Shown: positions 15,195-28,615 of the stretch, one piece after another
How the letters are laid out: each line of letters begins with the position of its first letter
How positions within the stretch are numbered: the stretch's first letter is position 1
Source: Ectothiorhodospiraceae bacterium
GTDB lineage: Bacteria; Pseudomonadota; Gammaproteobacteria; Nitrococcales; Aquisalimonadaceae
DNA length: 64,000 nucleotides
NCBI GenBank assembly: GCA_020831845.1
Contig: JAFIFV010000058.1
Coordinates: forward strand, 35,405-99,404
Reading direction: 5' to 3'
Made by a program: the position numbers and the translations under genes
The notes under the pieces: generated by a model
Database searches by the model: none
What the model saw: the letters and a program-made list of their open reading frames with translations, nothing else
Told to the model about the DNA's origin: nothing

Positions 15195-16400
15195 TCAACT
15201 TCGGTATTCGGCGTTGATGCGAACATAATCGTAGGAAAAATCGGTGGTCCAGACCACGGCTGCGCTCTGGCCGCGCGCGAGATCCACCCGAACCGTGACT
15301 TCGTCCCTGTTCATGCGGGCGGCCGCCTCCGCTTCCAGATAGCCGTCCGCCCGGCCGCCCTGCTCGGCAATCAGGTAGTCATCCAGCCAGATCCGCACCG
15401 CGGAGACATCCAGGTCGTCGATACCCGCTCGACCGATGGCCGCTAGAATGCGTCCCCAGTTCGGGTCGCCGGCGAAAGCCGCAGTTTTCACCAGCGGCGA
15501 GTGGGCGATGGTATAGGCAACAGCTTCACACTCCGCCTGGCTGGCACCGTTTTCCACCTGCACGGTGATGAATCTGGTCGCGCCCTCGCCGTCACGCACC
15601 ACGGCCTGGGCCAGTTGGGTACAGATGTCGGTCAGCGCATCGACGAAGGCCCGATACGCCACCTCGTCCGTCACCGAGACCTTGCCGGTGGCAATGAGCA
15701 CGCAGGCGTCATTGGTGGACGTGTCCCCATCCACGGTGATGCGATTGAAGGAGTAGCGCACAGCTTCGGTCAGCGCACGATCCAGCAGTTCCTGCGGCAG
15801 CTCCGCATCGGTGGCAATAAAAGCAAGCATGGTGGCCATGTCCGGACGGATCATGCCCGCCCCCTTGGCGATACCGGTCAGCGTGATATCGGCCTCGCCC
15901 ACACGGACCCTGCGGCTAGCCCCTTTTGGCAACGTATCCGTGGTCAGGATACCCGACGCCGCCTCGCTCCAGCCACTGTCCGCCAGCGATTCCAGCGCGG
16001 AAGGCAAGGCATCAAGAATACGTTGCGACGGCAAGGGCTCACCGATGACGCCGGTGGAGAACGGAAGCACCGCCTGCGGCGACACCCCTGTCAGCTCGGC
16101 TAGCCGGGCACAGCAATCGCGGGCATCTTCAAGCCCGCGCTGACCCGTACCGGCATTGGCATTACCCGTGTTCACGAGCAGATATCTCGGAGCAGCCGCT
16201 CCGAGATGCTCACGCGCGACAGTGACTGGGGCGGCGCAGAAACGATTGCGGGTGAACACAGCCGCAACCCGCGAGCCTTCACACAACTCGAATACCACGA
16301 GATCCCGGCGACCCGGTGTCTTGATGCCTGCGCTCGTCGTGCCCATGCGAATCCCGGGCACCGGATGCATCGCGGGAAGCGGCCCCAAACCTACTGCCAT
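15195..16400 (-). CDS. argJ: Bifunctional ornithine acetyltransferase / N-acetylglutamate synthase
   Basis: A 401-residue enzyme of the cyclic arginine pathway: it moves acetyl groups from acetylornithine to glutamate and may also use acetyl-CoA. The self-cleavage site is intact (PDMATML, between Ala189 and Thr190), so alpha and beta chains should form. DGDTSTND and the oxyanion-hole region [11 protein letters not shown] are present. It lies between secA and mutT on the minus strand, as in Pseudomonas. Confidence 0.95.
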   Translation of the reverse strand: MAVGLGPLPAMHPVPGIRMGTTSAGIKTPGRRDLVVFELCEGSRVAAVFTRNRFCAAPVTVAREHLGAAAPRYLLVNTGNANAGTGQRGLEDARDCCARLAELTGVSPQAVLPFSTGVIGEPLPSQRILDALPSALESLADSGWSEAASGILTTDTLPKGASRRVRVGEADITLTGIAKGAGMIRPDMATMLAFIATDAELPQELLDRALTEAVRYSFNRITVDGDTSTNDACVLIATGKVSVTDEVAYRAFVDALTDICTQLAQAVVRDGEGATRFITVQVENGASQAECEAVAYTIAHSPLVKTAAFAGDPNWGRILAAIGRAGIDDLDVSAVRIWLDDYLIAEQGGRADGYLEAEAAARMNRDEVTVRVDLARGQSAAVVWTTDFSYDYVRINAEYRS

Positions 16401-16440
16401 GAAACGCCTTCTTCTGCTGTGCTGAATTCGCTTTTCTTGA

Positions 16441-19149
16441 TCAGTTCAAGCGACCGTGACACTGCTTGTACTTCTTTCCCGAGCCACAGGGACAGGGGTC
16501 ATTCCGTCCCACTTTCGGTCCTTGTCGCACAAAGGTTCCGTCGCTGCGCTTGCCTTCGCCCTCATCGTCTTTCTTGTTATCCATGGCGCTGGCATTGGCG
16601 TGCTGGAACTCCAGTTCCTTTTCCTGTTCCTTGCGCCGGCGCTCCAGCTCTTCCACTTCCTCACGGCTGCGGATGCGGACCTGTTGCACCAGGCGGACCA
16701 CCTCGCGCTGCACCTCGGCGAGCATTGACGTGAACATGGAGAAGGCTTCCCGCTTGAACTCCTGCTTGGGATTCTTCTGGGCATAACCGCGCAGATGTAT
16801 GCCTTGCCGAAGGTAATCCATGGCCGCCAGGTGTTCTTTCCACTGACCGTCCAGCACCTGGAGCATCACAGCCTTCTCGAACTGGCGCAGTACATCGGCA
16901 CCGGCCTGGTTCTCCTTCTCCCTGTAGGCTTCCAGCACCGCCTCGTGGATACGCTCGCGCAACGGCTCTTCATGAAGGGCGTCGTCCTCGTCCAGCCACT
17001 GTTGGATGGACAATTCAACCCCGAAGTCGCGCTCAAGCACCTCCTCCAGGCCGGCAACGTTCCATTGCTCCTCGATGCTGCCCGGGGGGATATGCTGGTC
17101 GATAACGCCATCGATCACCTCATGGCGCCACGCATCTATGGTCTCGGAAACATCGTCGGTTTCCAGCAATTCCCGGCGCTGGGAGTAAATGACGCGGCGC
17201 TGGTCGTTGGCCACGTCATCGAACTCCAGCAGATGCTTGCGGATATCGAAGTTGTGACCTTCCACCTTGCGCTGGGCGTTCTCGATCACGCGCGACACCA
17301 GTCCGGACTCGATCGCCTCCCCTTCCTGCATGCCCAGGCGCTGCATCATGGAGGAGACACGACCGGAGGCGAAAATACGCAACAGGCTGTCTTCCAGAGA
17401 CAGAAAGAAACGGCTGGAACCCGGGTCACCCTGGCGACCGGCACGGCCACGGAGCTGGTTGTCGATTCGCCGCGATTCGTGCCGTTCCGTACCCAGCACA
17501 TGCAGGCCGCCGGCGGCCACCACCTGGTCGTGACGCTCCTGCCATTCCCTGCGCATGCGCTCGACGGTGGCCTCGTCCGGGTCCTCGAGCTGGTCCACTT
17601 CCACCTCGATATTGCCGCCGAGCACGATATCCGTACCACGGCCGGCCATGTTGGTGGCGATTGTTACCGCACCGGGCCTGCCTGCCTGGGCAATGATCAA
17701 GGCCTCACGATCATGCTGCTTGGCGTTCAGCACCTCGTGGTCGATCTTCTCCTCGCGCAGCCGATTGGAGATCAGTTCGGAGACCTCGATGGACGCGGTG
17801 CCCACCAGGACCGGAGCCCCTTTCTGCTGGTGCTCGATGATGTCCTGCACGATGGCGTCGAACTTTTCCTTCTGTGTCAGATAGACCAGATCATGGTGGT
17901 CCTGCCGGGCCATCGGGCGGTTGGGCGGAATAACCACCACTTCAAGACCATAGATATGCTGGAATTCGTAGGCTTCCGTATCCGCCGTGCCGGTCATGCC
18001 CGCCAGCTTGTCGTAGAGCCGGAAGAAATTCTGGAAGGTGATGGAGGCCAGGGTCTGGTTTTCCTGCTGCACCTTCAGGCCTTCCTTTGCCTCTACCGCC
18101 TGGTGCAGACCATCCGACCAGCGGCGACCAGGCATGGCGCGCCCGGTAAACTCGTCAACGATGACGACCTGGCCGTCCCGAACAATATACTGGTCATCCT
18201 TTCTGAACAGGTGATGTGCCCGCAGCGCAGCGTTGAAATGATGCATGAGGGCGATGTTGCCGGCGTCGTACAGCGATTCGTCATCGCCAATCAGGCCCTG
18301 CTCCGACAGCATGTTCTCCACTTTCTCGTGGCCCGATTCGGTCAGGTAGACCTGCCGTTGCTTCTCGTCAAGCCAGAAGTCACCGGCGCCCTCTTCTTCC
18401 TCCTGGCGTACCAGCTTCGGCACCAGCTTGTTCACGGCTTCGTATAGCTGGGAGCTGTCCTGCGCCGGGCCGGAGATGATCAGCGGCGTGCGGGCCTCGT
18501 CGATCAGGATGGAGTCCACTTCGTCGACGATGGCGAAATGCAGATCCCGCTGTACCCGGTCTTCCTTGCGGAAGGCCATGTTGTCCCGCAGATAGTCGAA
18601 ACCGAACTCGTTGTTCGTGCCGTAGATGATGTCGGCGGCGTAGGCCTCGTGCTTCTCTTCCCGGGTCATTCCCGGAACGACCACCCCGACACTCATTCCA
18701 AGGAAGCGGTAGATGCGTCCCATCCAGTCGGCGTCGCGGCGGGCGAGATAGTCGTTCACCGTGACCACGTGCACGCCCTTGCCGGAAAGCGCATTCAGAT
18801 AGACCGGGAGAGTGGCCACCAGCGTCTTGCCCTCGCCGGTCTTCATTTCGGCGATCTTGCCTTGGTGCAATACCATGCCGCCGATCAACTGCACATCGAA
18901 ATGCCGCATGCCGAGCGCACGCTTGCCGGCCTCACGCACGGTGGCGAAGGCTTCAGGCAGCAGGCTATCCAACGACTCCCCCTTGCCGATGCGGTCGCGA
19001 AACTCGGCCGTCTTGGCCTGCAATTCGGAATCAGACAGTTCCTGAAGCGAGGACTCCAGGGCATTGATCCGCTCCACCTGCTTGAACAGGCGTCGCACAG
19101 TCCGGTCATTGCGGCTACCGAACACCTTCTTTGCAATTGCACCTAGCAT
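16441..19149 (-). CDS. secA: Preprotein translocase ATPase SecA
   Basis: A 902-residue motor that pushes unfolded preproteins through SecYEG. Seen in order are NBD1 with Walker A (MKTGEGKT near residue 103) and [12 protein letters not shown], the preprotein cross-linking domain, NBD2 with [10 protein letters not shown] and [15 protein letters not shown], the helical scaffold, and the C-terminal zinc tail [13 protein letters not shown] that binds SecB and lipids. Length matches the family (about 900). No SecM-like gene lies upstream. Confidence 0.98.
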   Translation of the reverse strand: MLGAIAKKVFGSRNDRTVRRLFKQVERINALESSLQELSDSELQAKTAEFRDRIGKGESLDSLLPEAFATVREAGKRALGMRHFDVQLIGGMVLHQGKIAEMKTGEGKTLVATLPVYLNALSGKGVHVVTVNDYLARRDADWMGRIYRFLGMSVGVVVPGMTREEKHEAYAADIIYGTNNEFGFDYLRDNMAFRKEDRVQRDLHFAIVDEVDSILIDEARTPLIISGPAQDSSQLYEAVNKLVPKLVRQEEEEGAGDFWLDEKQRQVYLTESGHEKVENMLSEQGLIGDDESLYDAGNIALMHHFNAALRAHHLFRKDDQYIVRDGQVVIVDEFTGRAMPGRRWSDGLHQAVEAKEGLKVQQENQTLASITFQNFFRLYDKLAGMTGTADTEAYEFQHIYGLEVVVIPPNRPMARQDHHDLVYLTQKEKFDAIVQDIIEHQQKGAPVLVGTASIEVSELISNRLREEKIDHEVLNAKQHDREALIIAQAGRPGAVTIATNMAGRGTDIVLGGNIEVEVDQLEDPDEATVERMRREWQERHDQVVAAGGLHVLGTERHESRRIDNQLRGRAGRQGDPGSSRFFLSLEDSLLRIFASGRVSSMMQRLGMQEGEAIESGLVSRVIENAQRKVEGHNFDIRKHLLEFDDVANDQRRVIYSQRRELLETDDVSETIDAWRHEVIDGVIDQHIPPGSIEEQWNVAGLEEVLERDFGVELSIQQWLDEDDALHEEPLRERIHEAVLEAYREKENQAGADVLRQFEKAVMLQVLDGQWKEHLAAMDYLRQGIHLRGYAQKNPKQEFKREAFSMFTSMLAEVQREVVRLVQQVRIRSREEVEELERRRKEQEKELEFQHANASAMDNKKDDEGEGKRSDGTFVRQGPKVGRNDPCPCGSGKKYKQCHGRLN

Positions 19150-19306
19150 ACGAACCTTCTCAGAAAACCTGTCGTGTCTCGACGGACCCGGCGCTCGAAG
19201 CCGTTAGCGAACAGCGACCGCGCCAGACGCCCGGGCGTTGCGGTGGTCAACGGGCCACGGACCTGCATCCACTCTTGTCGGATTGCCCGGAAAGCTGCCA
19301 ATCATA

Positions 19307-19337
19307 ACCTATTCCCCTTAGAATTATTAGGATAGGT
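19307..19337. other. AT-rich inverted repeat between secA and dciA
   Basis: ACCTAT (19307-19312) and ATAGGT (19332-19337) flank an AT-rich core in the 224-bp divergent spacer. TATGAT on the minus strand (19301-19306) and TAGAAT on the plus strand (19319-19324) are possible -10 elements for secA and dciA, but neither has a recognisable -35. The rest of the spacer holds nothing I can name. Confidence 0.3.
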
Positions 19338-19373
19338 CGAGGCCTCCATGCTCGCTTCAAAGGGCGCACTGCA

Positions 19374-19820
19374 ATGAGCAATCAATCCCGTTCACCACGC
19401 CCGCTGTCCAGGACGCTGGCCAGCGGTGCGGGCAAGCTGGCCGGACTGGAACAGCGCGTGGCGACTCTGCAGCATTGGCAGACCATTCTGGCGCGGGTAC
19501 TCCCTCCAGAAGCAAGGGGACACTGGGGGTTGGCGCGTATCGATGCCGACGGCATGGTGCTGGTGGCGGACGGCTCCGCGTGGGCCAGCAAGCTGCGCTT
19601 CATGTCCACTGCGATGGCCCGCACGGTGGCGGACGCGGGAGGGGTGCAACCAAAGCGAGTGATCGTCAAGGTCGGCTCACCCAGGCCTGTCGACAAAAAG
19701 CGGACGCCCCGCCAGCTCAGCGAGCAGGCGAGGCGTCATTTGATGGCGGCTGCGTCGACGGAAGACAACGCCGCCCTGCGAGCCGCCCTGCAAAGGCTCG
19801 CGAGGCGGAGGGGTTCCTAG
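19374..19820 (+). CDS. dciA: DciA-family (DUF721) replicative helicase loader
   Basis: A 148-residue basic protein with the DUF721 core in its central part (LARIDADGMVLVADGSAWASKLRF, then VIVKVGSP). DciA proteins load DnaB in bacteria that lack DnaC. The location between secA and lpxC is the same as in Pseudomonas and supports the call. It is transcribed divergently from secA and convergently with lpxC, from which it is separated by only 9 bp. The C-terminus is a charged helical tail. Confidence 0.85.
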   Translation: MSNQSRSPRPLSRTLASGAGKLAGLEQRVATLQHWQTILARVLPPEARGHWGLARIDADGMVLVADGSAWASKLRFMSTAMARTVADAGGVQPKRVIVKVGSPRPVDKKRTPRQLSEQARRHLMAAASTEDNAALRAALQRLARRRGS

Positions 19821-19829
19821 GCTTCAGCC

Positions 19830-20750
19830 TCAGGCGAGAGCCGGTACCGGCACCGACTGATCGAAGGAGATCGGCGCTTTCGCCTCGTCCTCGAATGTCA
19901 CCTCTTCCCAGGCTGCTTCATCCTTCAGCAGTTCACGCAGCAACTGATTGTTCAGTGCGTGGCCGGACTTGCTGCCGGTAAACTCGCCGATCAGGCTGTG
20001 ACCCAGCAGATACAGGTCGCCGATGGCGTCCAGGATCTTGTGTTTCACGAACTCGTCGCGATAGCGCAAGCCGTCTTCGTTCAGGATTCGGTAATCATCC
20101 ACGACGATGGCGTTATCCAGGCTGCCGCCCAGCGCCAGCTTGCGCTGCTGCAACGCCTCTATATCGCGCATGAAGCCGAACGTGCGGGCACGGCTGACTT
20201 CCTTCACGAAACAGGTGCTGGAGAAATCAACCGTCGCGGACTGCGAACCTTCCTTGAACACAGGGTGGTCGAAATCGATCGAGAACGAGACCTTGAAGCC
20301 TTCGAAGGGTTCGAATTGAACCCAGCGCTCGCCGTCCTCGACACGAATCGGTTTCTTGATACGGATGAAACGCTTGGGGGCGTCCTGCTCCTGGATACCA
20401 GCCGACTGGATCAGGAACACGAACGGACCTGCGCTGCCATCCATGATCGGAACCTCGGGCGCGCTCAGCTCCACGTAGGCGTTGTCGATACCCAGCCCTG
20501 CCAAAGCGGAGAGCAGATGCTCCACCGTGGAGACACGCACGTCATCCTTGACGAGACAGGTGGAGAGCTGAGTGTCGCCAACGTTCTCCGGATGAGCGCG
20601 GATTTCCACCGGCTCGTCCAGATCAACGCGGCGAAACACGATCCCGGTATCAGGCGCGGCAGGCAACAGGGTGAGGTAAACCTTCTCCCCCGTATGCAAA
20701 CCCACACCTGTGGCGCGGATCACGTTTTTCAAGGTGCGTTGCCGAATCAT
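19830..20750 (-). CDS. lpxC: UDP-3-O-acyl-N-acetylglucosamine deacetylase LpxC
   Basis: A 306-residue zinc amidase that performs the first committed step of lipid A synthesis. The zinc ligands are His78 (STVEHLLSA) and the His and Asp of [10 protein letters not shown]; the catalytic histidine is in SGHALNN. N- and C-terminal halves both show the LpxC fold signatures (GVGLHTG, and HPVF in the inserted region). It follows ftsZ after a 248-bp spacer, the standard end of the dcw cluster. Its amount is usually controlled by FtsH through the C-terminal tail, which here ends VPVPALA. Confidence 0.97.
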   Translation of the reverse strand: MIRQRTLKNVIRATGVGLHTGEKVYLTLLPAAPDTGIVFRRVDLDEPVEIRAHPENVGDTQLSTCLVKDDVRVSTVEHLLSALAGLGIDNAYVELSAPEVPIMDGSAGPFVFLIQSAGIQEQDAPKRFIRIKKPIRVEDGERWVQFEPFEGFKVSFSIDFDHPVFKEGSQSATVDFSSTCFVKEVSRARTFGFMRDIEALQQRKLALGGSLDNAIVVDDYRILNEDGLRYRDEFVKHKILDAIGDLYLLGHSLIGEFTGSKSGHALNNQLLRELLKDEAAWEEVTFEDEAKAPISFDQSVPVPALA

Positions 20751-20991
20751 TGTGCCTACCTAACTCCTTGCGCCCTGGAATGAACCGGGCAGCATGGTCT
20801 GAATCCGCCAACGCCACCGATACGGCGACGTATGGACCAAATAGCGTCATTTTACTGTAATCAAGACGCTTTGCATACTGCAGTGCAACATACCTGCGGC
20901 ATGCGGTCCCACCCTGCCTCAGCGCGATGATGGTAGCCCACGTCACACCGACCCAGTGCGACGTCTGTCACAAAACCGCCATCATGCGCAC

Positions 20992-21018
20992 TGCGCCGTC
21001 AGTCAGCCTGACGGCGCA
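20992..21018 (-). terminator. Perfect hairpin spanning the ftsZ stop codon
   Basis: TGCGCCGTCA (20992-21001) and TGACGGCGCA (21009-21018) form a perfect 10-bp stem with a 7-nt loop. The hairpin covers the last five ftsZ codons (RRQAD) and the stop. A TTTT follows about 20 nt later on the minus strand. It may be an attenuator between the dcw operon and lpxC, or it may protect the mRNA 3' end. Confidence 0.45.
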
Positions 21019-22144
21019 GAAACGCCGGGATATCGAGATAATCCATATCGCCGGTGTCGCCGTACTTATCGTTAGCAGCTTTCTTTCGAACGGTGGCCGG
21101 TGTATCCAGCTTTCCGTAGTCCACTTCGCCGTTCGGCTTGCGCGGCGCACTCACAGCCTTCAACTGTGGCTTCTCCTGCTGCATGGCCGGCCTGCCAAGC
21201 CCGGTCGCCACCACAGTGACCCGCAGTTCGTTCTCAAGTTCCGGATCAATAACGGTGCCCACCACCACCGTGGCATCATCGGAGGCGAATTCCCGAACGG
21301 CCTGGCCAACCTCATCGAACTCGCCGATGGACAAGTTTAGACCAGCGGTGACATTCACGAGAATGCCGTTTGCACCGGCCAGGCTCACATCCTCGAGTAG
21401 CGGGCTGGCAATAGCGCGTTCCGCCGCTTCCCGCGCCCGGCCTTCGCCAGAGGCGGCCCCCGAACCCATCACCGCCATGCCCATCTCGGACATCACGGTG
21501 CGGACGTCGGCAAAGTCCACGTTGATCAGGCCCGGACGGGTGATCAGTTCGGCGATTCCCCGGACCGCACCCAGCAGCACGTCATTGGCGGACTTGAAGG
21601 CATCAAGCAGGGTCAGATTCTTGCCCAGCACGCTGATCAGCTTCTCATTGGGAATGGTGATCAGCGAATCCACGTGGCGGGACAGCTCCTCGATACCCTG
21701 CTGAGCCACGCGCAGCCGCTTGCCGCCCTCGAAGGGAAACGGCTTGGTGACCACGGCCACGGTGAGTATGCCCAGTTCCCGGGCGATCTCCGCCACCACC
21801 GGGGCCGCGCCGGTGCCGGTGCCACCGCCCATGCCCGCGGTGATGAACACCATATCCGCCCCGTCCAGCACCTCGGCGATGCGATCCCGGTCTTCCCGCG
21901 CGGCGTCACGCCCCACCTCCGGGTTTGCCCCGGCGCCCAGACCCTTGGTCATGTTGCTGCCCAACTGAAGCACGGTTTTGGCCGCCGTGTTCTTCAGCGC
22001 CTGGGCATCGGTATTGGCGCAGATGAAATCCACGCCCTCGATATCGGCCGCCACCATGTGCTGCACGGCATTGCCGCCGCCACCGCCGACGCCGATCACC
22101 TTGATTACTGCGTTCTGACTGAACGAATCCATCAGCTCAAACAT
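20999..22144 (-). CDS. ftsZ: Cell division protein FtsZ
   Basis: A 381-residue tubulin-like GTPase that forms the Z-ring. The N-terminal [11 protein letters not shown], the tubulin signature [10 protein letters not shown] (near residue 110) and the C-terminal core are intact. A variable linker of about 45 residues leads to the conserved peptide [14 protein letters not shown] that binds FtsA, ZipA, MinC and ZapD. AGGAGA precedes the start. Gene order ftsQ-ftsA-ftsZ-lpxC is canonical. Confidence 0.98.
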   Translation of the reverse strand: MFELMDSFSQNAVIKVIGVGGGGGNAVQHMVAADIEGVDFICANTDAQALKNTAAKTVLQLGSNMTKGLGAGANPEVGRDAAREDRDRIAEVLDGADMVFITAGMGGGTGTGAAPVVAEIARELGILTVAVVTKPFPFEGGKRLRVAQQGIEELSRHVDSLITIPNEKLISVLGKNLTLLDAFKSANDVLLGAVRGIAELITRPGLINVDFADVRTVMSEMGMAVMGSGAASGEGRAREAAERAIASPLLEDVSLAGANGILVNVTAGLNLSIGEFDEVGQAVREFASDDATVVVGTVIDPELENELRVTVVATGLGRPAMQQEKPQLKAVSAPRKPNGEVDYGKLDTPATVRKKAANDKYGDTGDMDYLDIPAFLRRQAD

Positions 22145-22196
22145 TGTCGTGTCTCCTATGGATGCTTCCTTCGATCCAATCGTTGCTGCATGAAAA

Positions 22197-23432
22197 CTAG
22201 AAATTGCCCTGGAACCAGCTCTTCATTCGGGCCCAGATCGCGCTGAACCCGTTTTCGGAGTCGTACTGCGTCATCTGTTGTCCCCGGTTGTTGGCACCGA
22301 AATAGAGCAACCCGACACCGGTGGAATAGATCGGGTTGCGTACCACGTCCGACAGGCCGGTCACGTTCTGGGGAACCCCCAGCCGCACCGGCACATGAAA
22401 CACTTCCTCCGCGAGATCGATGGCCCCTTCCATCTTGGCGCTGCCGCCCGTGAGCACGATCCCGGCAGCGATCAGGTCCTCGAAGCCGCTGCGCCGCAGC
22501 TCCTGCTGCACCAGCGTCATCAGTTCCTCGTAGCGTGGCTCCACCACCTCGGCCAGCGTATGCCGTGAAAGCCGACGCGCCGGCCGTTCCCCCACCGAAG
22601 GCACCTCGATGGTCTCGTCCGCACCGGCCAGATGGGAGAGCGCACAGGCGTACTTCACCTTGATTTCCTCGGCATGCTGAGTCGGTGTCCGCAACGCCAC
22701 GGCGATATCGTTGGTCACCTGGTCACCGGCAATCGGAATAACGGCGGTGTGCCGTATGGCGCCCTCGGTAAACACCGCGATATCGGTGGTGCCGCCGCCG
22801 ATGTCCACCAGGCAGACCCCCAACTCCTTTTCGTCATCCGTCAACACGGCGTAGCTGGACGCCAGCTGCTCCAGGATGATGTCGTCCACCTCCAGCCCGC
22901 AGCGACGTATGCACTTGACGATGTTCTGTGCAGCGCTCACCGCCCCGGTCACCATGTGGACCTTGGCTTCAAGCCGCACCCCGGACATGCCGATGGGCTC
23001 CCGCACCCCTTCCTGGGCATCGATGATGAATTCCTGCGGCAGGATGTGGAGGATCTTCTGGTCCGCCGGGATGGCCACGGCCCGGGCCGCGTCGATGACA
23101 CGATCCACGTCCGCCTGGCCCACCTCCTTGTCGCGGATCGCGACGATGCCGTGCGAATTGAGGCTGCGAATGTGAGAGCCCGCGATGCCGGCGTAGACGG
23201 AATGAATCTGGCAGCCGGCCATCAATTCCGCTTCTTCCACGGCACGCTGAATGGACTGGACGGTGGATTCGATATTCACCACCACGCCCTTTTTCAGTCC
23301 GCGGGAGGGGTGCGAACCCAGGCCGACAATCTCGACGATGCCGTCCTGTCCGACCTCACCCACAATCGCGACCACCTTGGAAGTGCCGATATCCAGGCCG
23401 ACCAGCAGGTTTCGCTCCGTTCTCTTCGACAT
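22197..23432 (-). CDS. ftsA: Cell division protein FtsA
   Basis: A 411-residue actin-like ATPase that tethers FtsZ to the membrane. Its N-terminus [20 protein letters not shown] is the phosphate-1 loop. [20 protein letters not shown] and LTGGSA motifs follow, and the C-terminal amphipathic helix [16 protein letters not shown] is the membrane anchor. I place the start at 23432 (MSKRTERN), with AAGAGG 8 bp upstream; a longer upstream frame is not FtsA-like and would run into ftsQ. It lies 40 bp after ftsQ. Confidence 0.97.
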   Translation of the reverse strand: MSKRTERNLLVGLDIGTSKVVAIVGEVGQDGIVEIVGLGSHPSRGLKKGVVVNIESTVQSIQRAVEEAELMAGCQIHSVYAGIAGSHIRSLNSHGIVAIRDKEVGQADVDRVIDAARAVAIPADQKILHILPQEFIIDAQEGVREPIGMSGVRLEAKVHMVTGAVSAAQNIVKCIRRCGLEVDDIILEQLASSYAVLTDDEKELGVCLVDIGGGTTDIAVFTEGAIRHTAVIPIAGDQVTNDIAVALRTPTQHAEEIKVKYACALSHLAGADETIEVPSVGERPARRLSRHTLAEVVEPRYEELMTLVQQELRRSGFEDLIAAGIVLTGGSAKMEGAIDLAEEVFHVPVRLGVPQNVTGLSDVVRNPIYSTGVGLLYFGANNRGQQMTQYDSENGFSAIWARMKSWFQGNF

Positions 23433-23472
23433 CCTCCGTTCCTCTTCCATCAGTCTCAAAAAACCCGTAGCC

Positions 23473-26090
<2,618 letters not shown>

Positions 26091-26091
<1 letters not shown>

Positions 26092-27533
26092 CACTGCCCG
26101 CCTCCCGTCAGTTGTTCCCGCAGACGTCCCGCCACGCCGCCGATGCTGCCGGCACCCATGGTCAGCAGGATGTCGCCGTCGCGCAGCACCCCCGGAAGGG
26201 CTTCTATCAGCTCGTCCACTCCCTGGACGAACACCGGGTTGACCTTTCCGCGAGCGCGAATCGCACCACACAGGGCACGGCCGTCCGCGCCGGCGACAGG
26301 CTGTTCACCCGCGGCATAGACGTCGGTCATCACCAGGGCATCAACCTCGGTGAGCACGCGGGCAAAGTCCTCGAACAGGTCTCGTGTCCTGCTGAAACGA
26401 TGCGGCTGGAATGCCAGCACCAGCCGTCGCTCCGGCCAGCCGTCCCTGACGGCCCGCAGGGTGGCCTGTATCTCGCTGGGATGATGACCGTAATCGTCCA
26501 CCACCAACGCAGACCCGCCCCCAGGCAGCGGCAGGTCGCCGTAGCTCTGGAAGCGGCGACCGATTCCCTGGAACTCCGCCAGTGCCCGCACGATATCCGT
26601 CGCTGCCAGTCCCAGCTCGCGACCGATGGCGATGGCGGCCAGGGCGTTCTGCACGTTGTGGCGGCCGGGGAGGTTCAGATCCACCTGCAGCGGTTCTTCA
26701 CCATTGATGCGTACCGTGAACCGCGTACGACCGCCTTGCTGCGATACATCGAGCGCACGCACATCAGCCTCTTGATCGACGCCGTAGGTACGCACGGGAC
26801 GGGTGATCTCCGGCAACAGGTCCCGGACCACGGGGTCGTCCACGCAGACCACCGCGAGCCCATAGAACGGGAGGTGATGGAGGAATTCCAGGAAAGTACC
26901 GCGCAGGCGCTGGAAATCGCCGCCGTACGTACCCAGGTGATCCGCATCGATATTGGTCACGGTGGCGATCACCGGCTGCAGATACAGGAACGAGGCATCG
27001 CTCTCATCCGCCTCCGCCACCAGGAAGCGGCCCTCGCCCAGCCGCGCGTTCGCGCCCGCACTGTTCAGTCTGCCGCCGATCACGAAGGTGGGATCCAGTC
27101 CCCCCTCGGCCAGCACGCTGGCCACCAGGCTGGTCGTCGTGGTCTTGCCATGAGTACCGGCCACGGCGATGCCGAACCGAAACCGCATCAGCTCCGCCAG
27201 CATCTCGGCCCGCGGCACGACCGGAATGCGGGCGTCCCTGGCCGCCTGCACCTCCGGGTTGTCCTCACTGACGGCACTGGAAATGACCACGGCGTCCGCC
27301 TTCGCCACATGACCGCCGGCATGGCCAATGCGTACCGTGGCACCCAGCGACTGCAGACGACGGGTCACCGGGTTCTCCTTCAGGTCACTACCGGAGACCC
27401 GGTAACCCAGGTTGATCAGCACTTCGGCGATGCCGCTCATGCCCGCCCCGCCAATACCGACGAAGTGTATGCGCCGAACGCGGCCCATGCCGTCCGGCCG
27501 GGTGTGGTCCCAAATCTGTCTGGTCTCAGTCAT
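26091..27533 (-). CDS. murC: UDP-N-acetylmuramate--L-alanine ligase
   Basis: A 480-residue Mur ligase that adds the first amino acid of the stem peptide. It shows the N-terminal Rossmann segment [18 protein letters not shown], the ATP P-loop [22 protein letters not shown] and the C-terminal FQPHRFSRT. Length is normal for MurC. The start overlaps the murG stop by 4 bp and the stop overlaps murB by 1 bp. Confidence 0.97.
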
Positions 27534-28615
27534 GCGGCCTCCAGGCAGGCGTCGGCCACGTCTTCGGCGGCGGCAGGGCGCACCAGGTCACGGGCGCGCT
27601 GTGCCATTGCCAGCAAGGCGCGACGCCCGTCTCCGTACTCTTCCAGCAGTTGCGCCAGATGCTCCGGGCAGAGTTCCTGCTGAGGCAGCAAAAGCGCCGC
27701 CTGTCGGTCCGCGAGGAAGCGTGCGTTGCCGCTCTGGTGGTCGTCCACAGCGTGCGGCAGCGGGACCAGGCACGCCGCCACCCCGGCGGCCGCCAGTTCA
27801 CTCACGGTCAGCGCGCCCGCGCGGCAGATCACCAGGTCCGCCCAGGCATAGGCGGACGCCATGTCATCGATAAACGCGGTCACATCGCCCTCGACCTTGT
27901 GTCGCCGATAGTTCTCCAGCGCCACATCCAGCGTGCGCTCACCCGCCTGATGGCGAACGAGGGGCCGTCGATCCTCCGGCAGCCTGGCCACCGCCGCTGG
28001 TACGCACTCGTTCAGCACCTGCGCGCCAAGGCTGCCGCCGATCACCAGCAGGCGAAGCGGCCCTTCGCGGTCCTGGAATCGTTCCTCCGGCGCGGGCAGG
28101 GAGAGGATGGCGTCCCGAACGGGGTTTCCCACGACCCGCGCGGCGACCCCCTTGGGGAAGTCCGCAGGAAAGCCGCAAAGCACCTGATCTGCCACACGCG
28201 ACAGCATTCGATTGGTCAGGCCCGGCACGGCATTCTGCTCGTGCAGCACCAGGCGATACCCGGCCAGCCGTGCCGCAAGCCCGCCGGGCCCGGCGACATA
28301 GCCTCCCAGGCCCAGCACGGCCCGCGGCTGATGCCGCCGCAATACGCCGAGGCTCTGGCGCACGGCCGCCGCCAGTCTGAACGGAGCCAACAGCCAGCCA
28401 CGAACGCCCTTGCCACGCAGACCGCGGATGTCCAGCCACTCGATGGCCAGGCCGGCATCAGGCACCAGCCGTGCCTCCAGGCCAGCCCTGGTACCCAACC
28501 AGACCACTGGAACGCCTCGCTCCTGCAGCACCTGGGCGACGGCAAGCCCCGGGAACACATGCCCTCCGGTTCCGCCCGCCATAATCAGCACCGGCCGCGT
28601 CTGGCGCACACTCAT
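27530..28615 (-). CDS. murG: UDP-GlcNAc:undecaprenyl-PP-MurNAc-pentapeptide GlcNAc transferase
   Basis: A 361-residue GT28 glycosyltransferase that converts lipid I to lipid II on the cytoplasmic face of the membrane. N-terminal glycine-rich loop [16 protein letters not shown], second G-loop [13 protein letters not shown], and C-terminal UDP-GlcNAc pocket [18 protein letters not shown] are all intact. It overlaps ftsW and murC by 4 bp on each side. Confidence 0.97.
   Translation of the reverse strand: MSVRQTRPVLIMAGGTGGHVFPGLAVAQVLQERGVPVVWLGTRAGLEARLVPDAGLAIEWLDIRGLRGKGVRGWLLAPFRLAAAVRQSLGVLRRHQPRAVLGLGGYVAGPGGLAARLAGYRLVLHEQNAVPGLTNRMLSRVADQVLCGFPADFPKGVAARVVGNPVRDAILSLPAPEERFQDREGPLRLLVIGGSLGAQVLNECVPAAVARLPEDRRPLVRHQAGERTLDVALENYRRHKVEGDVTAFIDDMASAYAWADLVICRAGALTVSELAAAGVAACLVPLPHAVDDHQSGNARFLADRQAALLLPQQELCPEHLAQLLEEYGDGRRALLAMAQRARDLVRPAAAEDVADACLEAA

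Noticed and set aside
16795..18447. 550-codon plus-strand frame opposite secA
   Set aside because: It is the antisense of a clearly real secA; His/Leu/Val-rich composition is typical of antisense frames in GC-rich genes.
19301..19324. secA and dciA sigma-70 promoters
   Set aside because: Good -10-like hexamers on both strands, but no -35 element at 16-18 bp; kept only as a note on the spacer.
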